Positions 1-8,032 of a stretch of 64,000 nt of DNA are shown here, one piece after another. Origin of the DNA: an uncultured Blautia sp. (GTDB taxonomy: Bacteria; Bacillota; Clostridia; Lachnospirales; Lachnospiraceae); contig UQMI01000014.1 in assembly GCA_900542045.1 (NCBI GenBank), positions 1 to 64,000 on the forward strand, written 5' to 3'. The notes beneath the pieces are model-generated. The model made no database searches and was not told where the DNA came from. It saw only the letters and a program-made list of their open reading frames with translations. Made by a program: the position numbers and the translations under genes. Every line of letters starts with the position of its first letter. Position 1 is the stretch's first letter.

Positions 1-47
1 CCGCCGAGTGGCCGCTGGCAAACGCACCAGTGGCCGCTGCTCGGCGC
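1..47. repeat. GC-rich imperfect palindrome at the window edge inside the RT gene
   Basis: Bases 2-8 (CGCCGAG) and 40-46 (CTCGGCG) are perfect inverted arms, and between them GGCCGCTGG and CCAGTGGCCGCTG form a second imperfect pairing. Composition changes sharply from the AT-rich reverse transcriptase next to it. It looks like a palindromic repeat unit or an assembly junction rather than maturase coding sequence. Only one end is visible, so its size is unknown. Confidence 0.4.
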
Positions 48-1051
48 AAATTGCACTTACTTGGATATTGATACGTTTCTCCGTACCTATATCCCCTTTT
101 ATTTATTTTCGAAAATCTTCTATGATGTAGTCCCAGAAAGTCGAACCCTTCTGTTCCATCCCACATATTGATGATTTTCGTTTTTACCGGATGTAACTTT
201 AAATCCAGCTTTTCCATGATATACTTAAGCAGATTAAGTGCATGCTTTGCGCTCTTCTTGTTTTTACAGATGATCACTGTATCATCTGCATACCTAACGA
301 GAATTCCCTGGTTTAGTCCATATTTTTCCCATAGGCGGTCAAGCGTATTTAAGTAGATGTTTGCCAGTAACGGAGATATCACTGACCCCTGACTTGTTCC
401 GAGTTCGCTGATTTCCAAAATATTTCCATATAGGACTCCTGCCTTTAACCACTGTCGAATTAATTTCAGAATTCTTCTGTCCGAAATTCTCTGTTCTACC
501 AATATCATCAGTTTATCCTGATTGACGTTATCAAAGAATTTTTCTATGTCGGCGTCCACAACATAATATCCTTTGTTGTTGCATGCCTTTCTGACTACTT
601 CTAGCGCCTGCTTTGCACTGCGTTTTGGTCTGAATCCGTAGGAACAATCCTTGAAGTCCGCTTCGAATACGGGCTCTATTGCTATTTTCGTAGCCATCTG
701 TACTATTCTGTCTTTAACACTCGATATTCCCAATGATCTCTGGCTTCCGTCTGGTTTCGGAATCATTACTCTTCGGACTGGCATTGGTTGGTAGTTTCCG
801 CTTTTCATTTCTACCTGTATTTCCGTCAGATATCGGTCAACTCCCTTTGCTTCAATATCCTCGATTGTGATACCGTCTACTCCGCTTGAACCTTTGTTGG
901 CTTTTACTCGTTTCCATGCTTCATATAAAACATCATCCCGATAGACTTTGTCATAGAGTGCATGAAATCTTCTGCCACTGCATTTCTTGGCTGTCAGATA
1001 TAGTTTGTTTTGAAGTTGTCGTACTTTTTCTTTGGAGTTATTAGTCTTCAT
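1..1051 (-). CDS. Group II intron reverse transcriptase/maturase, partial (3' end cut by window)
   Basis: The frame from the ATG at 1051 stays open for 350 codons to the window edge. It encodes an intron-encoded reverse transcriptase: the N-terminal RT0/RT1 region (residues about 35-110), the YGFRP block near residue 155, the QGSVISPLLANIYL block, the catalytic RYADD motif near residue 275, and the GFDFLGLHHR block that starts the thumb. The protein splices and retro-mobilises its own intron. The maturase X domain and any HNH endonuclease would lie outside. Up to about residue 330 it follows the family. The last 17 or so codons (GC-rich bases 1-47) do not resemble the usual continuation after the PSK motif, so the frame may be interrupted by another element. 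Confidence 0.88.
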   Translation of the reverse strand, partial: MKTNNSKEKVRQLQNKLYLTAKKCSGRRFHALYDKVYRDDVLYEAWKRVKANKGSSGVDGITIEDIEAKGVDRYLTEIQVEMKSGNYQPMPVRRVMIPKPDGSQRSLGISSVKDRIVQMATKIAIEPVFEADFKDCSYGFRPKRSAKQALEVVRKACNNKGYYVVDADIEKFFDNVNQDKLMILVEQRISDRRILKLIRQWLKAGVLYGNILEISELGTSQGSVISPLLANIYLNTLDRLWEKYGLNQGILVRYADDTVIICKNKKSAKHALNLLKYIMEKLDLKLHPVKTKIINMWDGTEGFDFLGLHHRRFSKINKRGYRYGETYQYPSKCNLRRAAATGAFASGHSA

Positions 1052-1585
1052 GACATTCTCTCACACTTACCCTCTCTACAAACTTGAATGAAGTAGGGAA
1101 CCTTTCCTAATCTGCGTTTTCCTGCACAGATGTCACAGGTACTATGTTCCCCTCCGACTCCCTCTTATCAAGAATCCGACTTCGCTTTCACTTATACGGT
1201 TCTTCTTTACCTTTCGGTGATAAGTAGGGTCTCCCCAGTTCCAAGTCACACCTTTCATACATACCGTTTCCCATATACCGGAGGTTTTTCATTGGTGCAT
1301 TTCCAGTTTCTTCCCAACTTCCATGGTTTTCGCCCAATAGGACGGGGCTCAACTTCCTCTTTTCTCCTCATTCTGAGAAGTTTTATTTACGATACGGCAG
1401 AATTCACTTTATGTTACGGCCTGCATGATTGTTAGCATCCTTTTAAAGGATTACATTACCCACTCGCTTAGCACCTTGTATTACTACAACGCACCGAGTT
1501 TGACTATACGGCTTACTGGTAATTACCGTAGTCGGACTTACACCGACTGGTGTGACCCAGCTTCGCTGGGCACGCTCCTATAAAG

Positions 1586-1622
1586 CAAAAAAAGCGCCCG
1601 CCTTGCAAAAGTGAGCGCTTTC
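1586..1622 (-). terminator. Rho-independent terminator of the GyrI-like gene group
   Basis: On the minus strand AAGCGC...GCGCTT forms a GC stem with a short A/T loop and is followed by a run of seven T. It lies about 65 nt after the stop codon at 1688 and is the probable landing site of the group II intron. Confidence 0.8.
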
Positions 1623-1674
1623 CTTCTATAAACTTCTCCTGTCTTTGAGCCATTTTCTTACTGCAGGTTAACAG

Positions 1675-1714
1675 ATCCGCCATCCGGTCATATTTTTTTC
1701 ACCGGATGGCGGAT
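1675..1714. repeat. Perfect 14-bp inverted repeat spanning the GyrI-like stop codon
   Basis: Bases 1675-1688 (ATCCGCCATCCGGT) are the exact reverse complement of 1701-1714, with a 12-nt loop. One arm encodes the last residues of the GyrI-like protein. No T-run follows on either strand, so it is not a standard terminator. It may protect the mRNA 3' end or be a small palindromic repeat that became the end of the reading frame. Confidence 0.7.
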
Positions 1715-2320
1715 TACTGTCCTCCATTTTTCAGCTGGAACACGGCGGGCATCCGAAAGATAGATTTCATGATGCATCCGGTCATCGGAAAAATCATTCA
1801 CATATCCATTTTCCTCCAGAAACGCATCCATCAGCGCGACTGTCCGTGGCTCATCATCAAAAGCCCCGATATGCATACACTGAACACACAGACCTTCCTC
1901 GATAGTAAGAAACTCCACCTTAGAGAAATCCTGCTTCTTTTTCCGTTCTGCCTCCTGCACCGCCCAGTCAAAATCTGTTTTCTCCACAAAATCCGGCAAA
2001 CGTATTACAGATATCCACTGAAATTCTTCTTTTTTCCCATAATCAACCCCTTCGATGCCTTCCTGCCACCAGAATCCTTCCAGTGGCGGGACTACGTAAT
2101 CAAAATATCCCTGAATCTCATGGCTGCCCTTCTTGCTCATCTTGATCGTAAATGCAATCCCGTACAAAAGCCCGATGGCAGCTTTATAGGCTCCGCCTTC
2201 TTCATTAGGGTCCCCCTTGCCACGCACTGCGATAAAATTCATCTTCGGAACCTCCACGATCTGAGGTTTCTTTCCCGGAAGATAAAATTCCTTATACTCT
2301 TTTTTATAATCAAATGCCAT
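1688..2320 (-). CDS. GyrI-like small-molecule-binding domain protein
   Basis: The 210-residue protein matches the stand-alone GyrI-like family (SHS2 fold, related to the ligand domain of BmrR/Rob regulators). Seen in the sequence are the N-terminal block ending in VEVPKMNFIAVRGKGDPN, the YGIAFTIK segment, a GFWWQE motif near residue 83, and the C-terminal HHEIYLSDARR block. These proteins bind hydrophobic or cationic small molecules; some hydrolyse them. It has no DNA-binding domain. The start overlaps the end of the TfoX-like gene by 11 nt, so the two are likely translationally coupled. The C-terminus runs into a perfect hairpin. The ligand is unknown. Confidence 0.85.
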   Translation of the reverse strand: MAFDYKKEYKEFYLPGKKPQIVEVPKMNFIAVRGKGDPNEEGGAYKAAIGLLYGIAFTIKMSKKGSHEIQGYFDYVVPPLEGFWWQEGIEGVDYGKKEEFQWISVIRLPDFVEKTDFDWAVQEAERKKKQDFSKVEFLTIEEGLCVQCMHIGAFDDEPRTVALMDAFLEENGYVNDFSDDRMHHEIYLSDARRVPAEKWRTVIRHPVKKI

Positions 2321-2654
2321 CTTCTGACTTCCTCCTTTTCCTGGGTTTTCCGGGCTTTGGCTCTGGAAGTTCCGAATACATTTCCCTTACCATAGCGCAT
2401 AATTTCTCCCTGTCTTCCAGAATCGTACAGGGAAGCAGGGCTGCCGGCGTATCTTCCCATATCTCTTCCCGACAGTCCGGCATAAATTTTCTGGAAGCTG
2501 CTGTATCCTTCACGGCAAACCCGTCACCATAAATACCGCCGATCAGCTTTTCCCGATAATAGAACAGCCATCCTCCCATCATGGGAATATAACGGATTTC
2601 TCCCAAAGGCGCCAGCTGCTCTGCCACATACAGCGCCAGTTCCTTCTGTGCCAT
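2310..2654 (-). CDS. TfoX N-terminal-domain protein
   Basis: The 114-residue protein matches the TfoX/Sxy N-terminal domain. The family pattern of a PMMGGWLFYYREKLIGGIYG hairpin is present, followed by a helical part and a basic tail (PGKPRKRRK). Full-length Sxy in gammaproteobacteria controls competence; short Firmicute versions like this one have no assigned function. It lies between the WYL regulator (21 nt upstream) and the GyrI-like gene (11-nt overlap), an arrangement that suggests one transcript. Confidence is high for the domain and low for any role. Confidence 0.85.
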   Translation of the reverse strand: MAQKELALYVAEQLAPLGEIRYIPMMGGWLFYYREKLIGGIYGDGFAVKDTAASRKFMPDCREEIWEDTPAALLPCTILEDREKLCAMVREMYSELPEPKPGKPRKRRKSEDGI

Positions 2655-2675
2655 AAACCTCCCTCCTCCCGTTTC

Positions 2676-3599
2676 TTACTTCTCATTTTCTTCTTTTCGA
2701 TAGAGGGCCAAAATTTTCTCTGCCGTTTGCAGAAGCTTCTCCCGCACGGCCTCCGGCTCCAGCACTTCCACGCCTGAGCCGAAGGTCAGCAGCCATCCCA
2801 CCAGAGAATCCTCATCCGTATAATCCATCTGAAACAGCAGCCGCCCGTCTTCCTGCATTTCAATACACCGGGGCCCAAACTCCTCCACCAGTCTCCATTT
2901 GGCAACCGGCTCGAACAACGCCTTCACCCGGATATTTGCCGGGAAAATCCTTTCATTCGAGAGATCCGGCAACGGCACCTGCCTGGGTGTAAAACCCTCC
3001 TCCGTTTTTGACAAATCCTCCATCCGATTCAGCTTAAATAAGCGGAAATCCTCTCTCTTCCCACACCAGCCCCATACATACCAGCTGGACCACTTAAAAA
3101 TCAGATAATAAGGCTCCGCCTTTCGGATGCTTTCGCCGCCAGGGGCAAAATACCGGAATACAATCTGTTTTCTCTCTTCGATGGCATCCTGGATCAGAGA
3201 GATCTTCGGCTCCAGAGACTCCTTGTACCAGGATGATAGATCGATCAGCACAGAATCCCTGCCGCTGACAAAATCCGATGCCCCGGCCTGCAGCTTTTCC
3301 ATCAGCTGCCCGTAATAACTGCTGCCGCTGACACTGTCAAGACTCCGCAGCCCTGCCAGGATCATCTGCATATCCCTGGATGTCAGCAGGGTCCGGTCCA
3401 TCCGGTAGCCATCCATGATACGGATCCCGCCGCCGGCGCCCTGCACCGTACAGACAGGAATCCCCGCCCTGCACAGCGTCTCAATATCCCTGTTTATCGT
3501 CCTCCTGGAAACTTCGAATTTCTCCGCCAGCTCCGGCGCTGTACACTTTTCCTTCTGCAGAAGAACAGATAAAATACCAATCAGACGATCTGTCTTCAT
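2676..3599 (-). CDS. YafY-family HTH/WYL transcriptional regulator
   Basis: The 307-residue regulator starts with a DeoR/HTH_11-type winged helix (residues about 5-55, with TAPELAEKFEVSRRTINRDIETL), then a linker helix region, a WYL domain around residues 140-220 (the WSSWYVWGWC segment), and the WCX C-terminal domain. WYL domains sense ligands, in some cases nucleotides or nucleic acid. It is the first gene of the set with TfoX-like and GyrI-like, a context also seen for transcription factors that control small-molecule-binding proteins. A GGAGGAG ribosome site precedes the ATG at 3599. It may regulate its own operon through the nearby dyad at 3636. Confidence 0.88.
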   Translation of the reverse strand: MKTDRLIGILSVLLQKEKCTAPELAEKFEVSRRTINRDIETLCRAGIPVCTVQGAGGGIRIMDGYRMDRTLLTSRDMQMILAGLRSLDSVSGSSYYGQLMEKLQAGASDFVSGRDSVLIDLSSWYKESLEPKISLIQDAIEERKQIVFRYFAPGGESIRKAEPYYLIFKWSSWYVWGWCGKREDFRLFKLNRMEDLSKTEEGFTPRQVPLPDLSNERIFPANIRVKALFEPVAKWRLVEEFGPRCIEMQEDGRLLFQMDYTDEDSLVGWLLTFGSGVEVLEPEAVREKLLQTAEKILALYRKEENEK

Positions 3600-3635
3600 T
3601 TGCTCCTCCTGACTCTATCATAGCATTACAAACAA

Positions 3636-3649
3636 GACATCAGTATGTC
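3636..3649. promoter_or_regulatory. Short dyad upstream of the WYL regulator
   Basis: GACAT-CAGT-ATGTC is a 5-bp inverted repeat with a 4-nt spacer, 37 bp upstream of the WYL regulator start in an otherwise AT-rich gap. It is a plausible autoregulatory operator. The match is short and could be chance. The rest of 3600-3804 shows no gene. Confidence 0.35.
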
Positions 3650-3804
3650 ATGTTTATTTTACCATTTGGGGAGATGTAAAGAAAGATGAATATATTATGG
3701 TTTTTAGCTTCCTTTTATTGGATGCTTCTTTCCCGTCTCTCCTCCCAGGAAAAGAATTACCCGTTCATTCCATCTCTAAATACAGTTTTCATACGCATTT
3801 CCCG

Positions 3805-4667
3805 CTAAAGATAAACATGAAATACCGTCACCTCAGGTACAACGCCAAACCGCGCCGGAATATGCATCGTCCCGATTCCAGTGCTGACATATAGCTTTGA
3901 ATTTTCATCAGATCTCAAGTTATATAATCCGCCATTATAGTCTGCTGCCAGACTGGTTACTGACAAGGCTTTTTTATTAATCTGCGGCAAAAATGGGATA
4001 TTAATCTGTCCGCCATGACTATGACCGCTTAATGCGATATCGTATCCATAATCGGAATAATCCTCCACAATATCCGGCTCATGTGTCAGCAGAATATTAT
4101 AATCCGAATCAAATATTTTTTTAGAATCCGACATATACGGATCTCCCAGCATTGAATCATCCAATCCGGTAAAAAGAATTTTTTCTCATTTTCTACAGTA
4201 ATATATCAGTTCTCATTTTTCAACAATGTGAATCCAGACTGCTCCATAATAGATTCATATTGCTGGGCCGCACCGCCGCCGCAGTCCCGATTCCCCCAGA
4301 TTGCAATTTTCCCATAGGTTGCTTTAATATCAGAGAGCTGTTTTATAATATTTTCATCATCATGATATACTGCGTAGTTGTCATATAAATCGCCTGTAAA
4401 TACAACCATATCAGGTTCTTGCCCGTTTATTTCAGAAACAACTTTTTCCAGACTTTTATAAGTAAAATCCTCTTTAATATGCAAATCAGAAAACTGCACA
4501 ATTTTAATCTCTACAGTATTCTCCATTTTACTATTCAATGCATATTCATTTACTTTCAGTCTGTACGGCTCAATTTCAAAAGCATAGTAAATGCAGAACC
4601 CTCCCACCAATATAACGACTATAATAGTTACAGCAAAAACTACAGCTAATCTTTTTAAAAAACGCAT
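3805..4667 (-). pseudogene. Broken calcineurin-like metallophosphoesterase (YkuE-like)
   Basis: Two consecutive minus-strand fragments make one phosphoesterase. The N-terminal part (4206-4667, 153 codons) has a transmembrane anchor (residues 8-30), the metal-binding QFSDLHI and FTGDLYDN motifs and GNRDCGGG (a GNHD-type block). It ends at an in-frame TGA after LLKNEN. The C-terminal part (from about 4185 down to 3805) carries LLTHEPD and the SGHSHGGQ metal motif. Between them, translation also needs a frame change at a run of six A (minus strand), where seven would restore ENEKKILFTGLDDS. Two lesions, a stop and a 1-nt deletion, indicate a pseudogene, unless both are sequencing errors. Confidence 0.85.
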
Positions 4668-5084
4668 ACAATATCTGACTCCTTTTTATGATGCTTCTCA
4701 TAGTATAAACAGGAGTTTTGACAAACTTGTTACAAAATCAGGTACGATATAAAGATAAAGCTGCTTTGAAGCTGCAAATAAAGAAACACCCTTCATTTGC
4801 CAGGATTTGCCGCTTTTCCTCACCTACATGAAAAAGGGAATTAAAAAAGCACCGATTATTTCTAACCAATGCCAGTTATATAACAGTCTGCAGCAGATCA
4901 ATCCCCTCTTCCTGCAATGACGCAGGGATAAAAACAGATACATCTTTGATATTCTTTGACGGATGATCTTCCGCCGCAAACTCACCATACTGTAATGCAA
5001 AAATCGATTTCCCATTTTATACTTCAAAACTGAGTATCAGAGCCAGACTGCCCCCTGGCAACAATACCAAACTGTCTTCATCCA
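4668..5084. other. Intergenic stretch with a possible gene remnant
   Basis: This 417-bp gap holds no intact gene. A minus-strand open stretch at 4876-5016 (46 codons between two stops, no start codon) reads like real protein, with AEDHPSKNIKDVSVFIPASL in the middle, and stops precede it in all nearby frames. I take it as the decayed C-terminus of an unrecognised protein. Nothing else is visible apart from AT-rich sequence upstream of the phosphoesterase. Confidence 0.3.
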
Positions 5085-5453
5085 TCATTTTTTACGGCTG
5101 TTCATACATTCAATATATTTCTGCGCCCACTCCTGCAGTGCCTCCATCACAGGGCGGAATTCCTTTCCAATTTCTGTCAGAGAATACTCCACTTTTATAG
5201 GAACAGACTCATACTGCTTTCGCTCGACCAGCCCATTCTCGACCAGTGTTTTTAACTGAACAGACAATGTTGCATGTGTCATTTTGGGCATACGGCGCTG
5301 AAGCTCATTGAAACGAACAGGACCATCTCCCAAGTAATACAAAATCAATATTGCCCATTTCCCGGAAATCAGGCTCTGCGCCGTAGCAAAGGGGCATTTT
5401 CCAAATCTCTCCTCGATTGTCGTGTCCGTTTCAAATAACTGCTTCATTATCAT
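5085..5453 (-). CDS. HxlR-family winged-helix transcriptional regulator
   Basis: The 122-residue protein is a complete HxlR (DUF24/MarR-like) regulator. CPFATAQSLISGKWAILILYYL gives the conserved cysteine near the N-terminus and the first helix, RFNELQRRMPKMTHATLSVQLKTL is the recognition part, and VEYSLTEIGKEF the wing. Such proteins usually sense reactive electrophiles, aldehydes or oxidants through the cysteine. The gene starts 6 bp after the stop of the PPOX-family flavoprotein, so the two form an operon in which the regulator probably controls the enzyme. Confidence 0.93.
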   Translation of the reverse strand: MIMKQLFETDTTIEERFGKCPFATAQSLISGKWAILILYYLGDGPVRFNELQRRMPKMTHATLSVQLKTLVENGLVERKQYESVPIKVEYSLTEIGKEFRPVMEALQEWAQKYIECMNSRKK

Positions 5454-5459
5454 TCCCTC

Positions 5460-5861
5460 TTATACATCAAATTCTTCCTTCAAATCCATCATGCCGCGAA
5501 TTTCTACATGCCCGTTTTCAAGGTAGAACATACCCATTTCCCAGCCATTCTGGTCATACATGCTCATGATCTGCGGCATAGCTGCCCGTACCTTCTCTAA
5601 AAGAGCTTCATCTTTTACGATTTTTACAACACCGTCATAGCGCATAAACTCCTGTCCAGAAACCGCAAGTATTTCTACCTTTGGATTTTTTGTAAGCTGC
5701 GAAAATACATTCTTAAATGTTCCACAGCCAAAGTACAGTTTGTCCCCATCCAGCATATGAAATCCAAAGGGACGTCCTTTCGGCTGATCTCCGTCTGTAG
5801 TCAAAAAATAAAACGTTTTTGCATCATCTAAGAATTTGTTTACCTTTTCAATATTAGTCAT
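5460..5861 (-). CDS. Pyridoxamine 5'-phosphate oxidase-family flavoprotein
   Basis: The 133-residue protein has the split-barrel FMN-binding fold of small PPOX-like proteins. Visible are FYFLTTDGDQPKGRPFGFH (first strands), KLYFGCGTFKNVFSQLTKNPKVEI, and a C-terminal VEIRGMMDLKEEF strand typical of the NimA-like clostridial members. It probably binds FMN, F420 or heme and reduces a small substrate; the substrate cannot be told from sequence. It is first in a two-gene operon with an HxlR regulator, which supports a role in detoxification. It is too short and too divergent to be PdxH. Confidence 0.85.
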   Translation of the reverse strand: MTNIEKVNKFLDDAKTFYFLTTDGDQPKGRPFGFHMLDGDKLYFGCGTFKNVFSQLTKNPKVEILAVSGQEFMRYDGVVKIVKDEALLEKVRAAMPQIMSMYDQNGWEMGMFYLENGHVEIRGMMDLKEEFDV

Positions 5862-6001
5862 ACTCGTATCCTCCTTAATAAGTCATATTTTTGAACTGCT
5901 TTAATTATATGACCGCTCTTGAATTTCGACAAGTACGATTTTTTATGATACCAGGTATCCTGAAAAATACCGGATTTCTTTTCCACACCCCAAGCCCTGA
6001 T

Positions 6002-6287
6002 TCATTTGAGAATCTTTTCTTTATAAGCATACCAGGAATAGACTGTAAAATCAACGAATATCAAAGTCCTCCCGGACTGCCGCCCTTTTATTTTTGCTTC
6101 CTCCAGAATCCACTCTGACTTCTCTGGATCTCCCGCCAGCAGGAATTGCTGAGCAGTAAATGACCGATTTGGAATATCTAAAGCATATTACTCTCATACC
6201 GGGAAAGAGGTTCGTTTCTTTTCCCTCTTCTGATATGATAAGTTCATTGGATGATTGTAAGATGGATGTTAAAAGTTTTGTATTCAT
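6002..6287 (-). pseudogene. Frameshifted remnant of an unrecognised small protein
   Basis: A start at 6287 (MNTKLLTSILQSS...) has a GAGGTG ribosome site 7 nt upstream and stays open through NLFPGM. After about 45 codons the protein-like reading moves to another minus frame (QQFLLAGDPEKSEWILEEA, then FVDFTVYSWYAY) that ends with TGA at 6002-6004. The two halves together look like one protein of about 90 residues split by an indel near 6150. I do not recognise the family. The rest of the 5862-6442 gap holds only a short GCATTGA/TCAATGC hairpin (6300-6321) and AT-rich sequence. Confidence 0.4.
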
Positions 6288-6442
6288 AAAAACACCTCGC
6301 ATTGAAAAAGTAATCAATGCGAGGCAACATTTTTTGAGTGTTTTGTCAAGTGTTTTTAAGCATTTTTTATTGTTTGATATATCTTAAGTTGACGACATTG
6401 CCCGTCTAACGGGTGGTGCTGATTTATTAATTCTCATATTAT

Positions 6443-6958
6443 TCACTCAAGTACTTTCCAATAACCAGTCTTTTTAGATCCAACCCTTTCCACATATCCA
6501 TTCTCTTTCAGGAATGTAAGATTGTTTTCCACTGCCGTTTCACTGATTCCCAATATTTGATGCAGTTCACTGGTAGTAATATTCGGATTATCTCTCATTT
6601 CCGTAATGATTCTTTGCCTTCTTGCATTTAATCCTTTTTTATTCCCCACCTTATTCCCAACTTTATTCCCAATCTTTTTTATACGATGCAGCGGGATCGT
6701 GACAACAATCGAATTTTCTCTGAAAGTAAATGCTTCCCTTCCATAAGTCTCAATGATCTTAGGCACGCCGTGGCCTGATTTTTCACTGATATGCAGCTGC
6801 AAAAAGATTTCTGATAGCTTATCATTTACCGGAACCGATTCTCCCAGAAAAAATCCCTCCATTGTTTGTGCTGGCGGCAGTGTCCCTCTGGATAAAATTT
6901 CTATCCTGTCTGAAAACACAGAAATCATTGGTTCATTTCCGCTTACCCATAGATTCTT
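6443..6958 (-). pseudogene. C-terminal fragment of an AlbA_2/RecG-like ATP-binding transcriptional regulator
   Basis: The first ATG at 6928 is internal: the frame reads upstream through VSGNEP, normal family sequence, until it meets the phage portal gene. What remains is the end of the ATPase-like domain (MISVFSDRIEILSRGTLP, then SGHGVPKIIETYG) and a C-terminal winged helix (TTSELHQILGISETAVENNL). A run of NKVGNKVGNK forms the linker. The intact family is about 400-480 residues with an N-terminal AlbA_2 DNA-binding domain; that domain is missing here. The fragment abuts the truncated portal gene, so a deletion fused the two. Confidence 0.75.
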
Positions 6959-7958
6959 CCCTAGACAGCAGCGAGCGCACCATGGACTGCTCCCACCGGG
7001 ACACCCAGGGATCCAGGGTATACTTCACGAATTCCAGGGACTGCTGCTCGATGTTGTTGAAAGACGACTTTTCCAGGTCCCCGATCATATGGGGCGGCAC
7101 CCGGAAGATCCTCGCGATCTCATCCAACTGGAACTTCCTGGTTTCCAGGAACTGCGCCTGCTCCGGTGAGATGGAAATGGGCGTGTACTTCATCCCTTCC
7201 TCCAGCACTGCCACCTTGTTGGCGTTCCCGCTTCCTCCGAAGGTCCTTTGCCAGCTTTCCCGCACCCGGCTGGGATCCTTAATCGTCCCCGGATGCTCCA
7301 GCACCCCGGAAGGCGCCGCGCCGTTTGCGAAAAACTTCGCCCCGTATTCCTCGCAGGCCATGGCCATGCCGATGGCGTTCTTCGCCATAGCGATAGGCGA
7401 ATAGCCCACCAGCCCGTCAAAACCCAGTCCTGGGATATGCAGCACTTCATAAGGGGACAGCCGGACAATGGATCCCTTCATGGTCGGGGCGTCATCGGAA
7501 TACAGGGTGTACTCGTAGTACAGCTGCCCCTTGTCATCCCTGTCCACATACATCCGGTCCGCCATCAGGGGATATAAAGCCATTACCTCGCCCCTCCCGT
7601 TCCGGATGATCTGGGCGTAGGCATTGCCCCACAAAAGCAGGTGCGTCATCAGCGTCTCCCGGAACACGAAGGACGTCATCTCCGGGTTCGGCTCGTCATG
7701 GAGCAAAAAATAAAGCGGATGTTCCACCGCTTTTTCCTTCCCGCCATCATCGGTATATCTATAGAATTGTAATGGCAGGCTGGCCACCGCCTCCGACAAA
7801 ATCCTCACGCAGGAGTACACCGCCGTCATCTGCATTGCCGTCCGTTCATTCACCCGCTTCCCGGATGTGCTCCCTCCCATAAAGAAGGTATAGCCGCTGC
7901 CGGACGTCCGGTCAGACGGCTTGTCACGAGAACGGAATAAACTGCTGAAAAATCCCAT
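6933..7958 (-). pseudogene. Phage portal protein (HK97/Caudovirales type), C-terminally truncated
   Basis: From the ATG at 7958 (MGFFSSLF) this is a clear phage portal protein: an early TAVYSCVRILSEAVASLPLQFY block, the HEPNPEMT loop, GNAYAQIIRNGRGE, and LDEIARIFRVPPHMIGDLEKS toward the end. Portals form the dodecameric ring through which DNA enters the capsid. Full-length relatives continue about 60-80 residues past LLSREE. Here the frame breaks off after that motif and ends in SMGKRK, where AlbA-regulator sequence begins. No protease or capsid gene follows. It is a prophage relic, richer in GC than its neighbours. Confidence 0.9.
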
Positions 7959-7987
7959 AACCGTCATCATCCTTTCTGAAAAATAGC

Positions 7988-8020
7988 AAAAGAAAAGCAC
8001 CTGCCGCCATGACAGATGCT
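7988..8020 (-). terminator. Terminator-like hairpin between the HxlR gene and the portal relic
   Basis: On the minus strand AGCATCTG pairs with CAGGTGCT (one G-U pair, 9-nt loop) and is followed by TTTTCTTTT. It would end transcription of the hxlR-like gene 13 bp after its stop codon. Confidence 0.7.
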
Positions 8021-8032
8021 CTGTAAATAAAG

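Larger units (their letters stand above)
1..1573 (-). mobile_element. Group II intron, 5' half (3' half outside window)
   Basis: Read on the minus strand, a group II intron seems to begin at 1573 with GTGCCCAGC, which folds at once into a CCCAGC/GCTGGG hairpin. About 520 nt of structured non-coding sequence (domains I to III, inferred) precede the reverse-transcriptase ORF, a normal distance for ORF-in-domain-IV introns. The catalytic domain V and the 3' splice site would lie beyond position 1. The insertion point is about 12 nt after the T-run of the terminator that ends the gene group at 1688-3599, as expected for terminator-targeting introns. The exact 5' boundary is inferred from the GTG start only. 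Confidence 0.75.

Noticed and set aside
1706..2395. 229-codon plus-strand ORF antisense to the GyrI-like gene
   Set aside because: It is the mirror of a gene with clear family motifs and a ribosome site; the antisense reading has no recognisable domain.
4206..4667. Metallophosphoesterase N-terminal fragment as an intact gene
   Set aside because: It lacks the SGHSHGG metal motif, which is in the next fragment; the two make one broken gene.
4824..5027. 67-codon minus ORF in the gap before the HxlR gene
   Set aside because: It crosses the more protein-like remnant in another frame and has low-complexity basic residues; no ribosome site.
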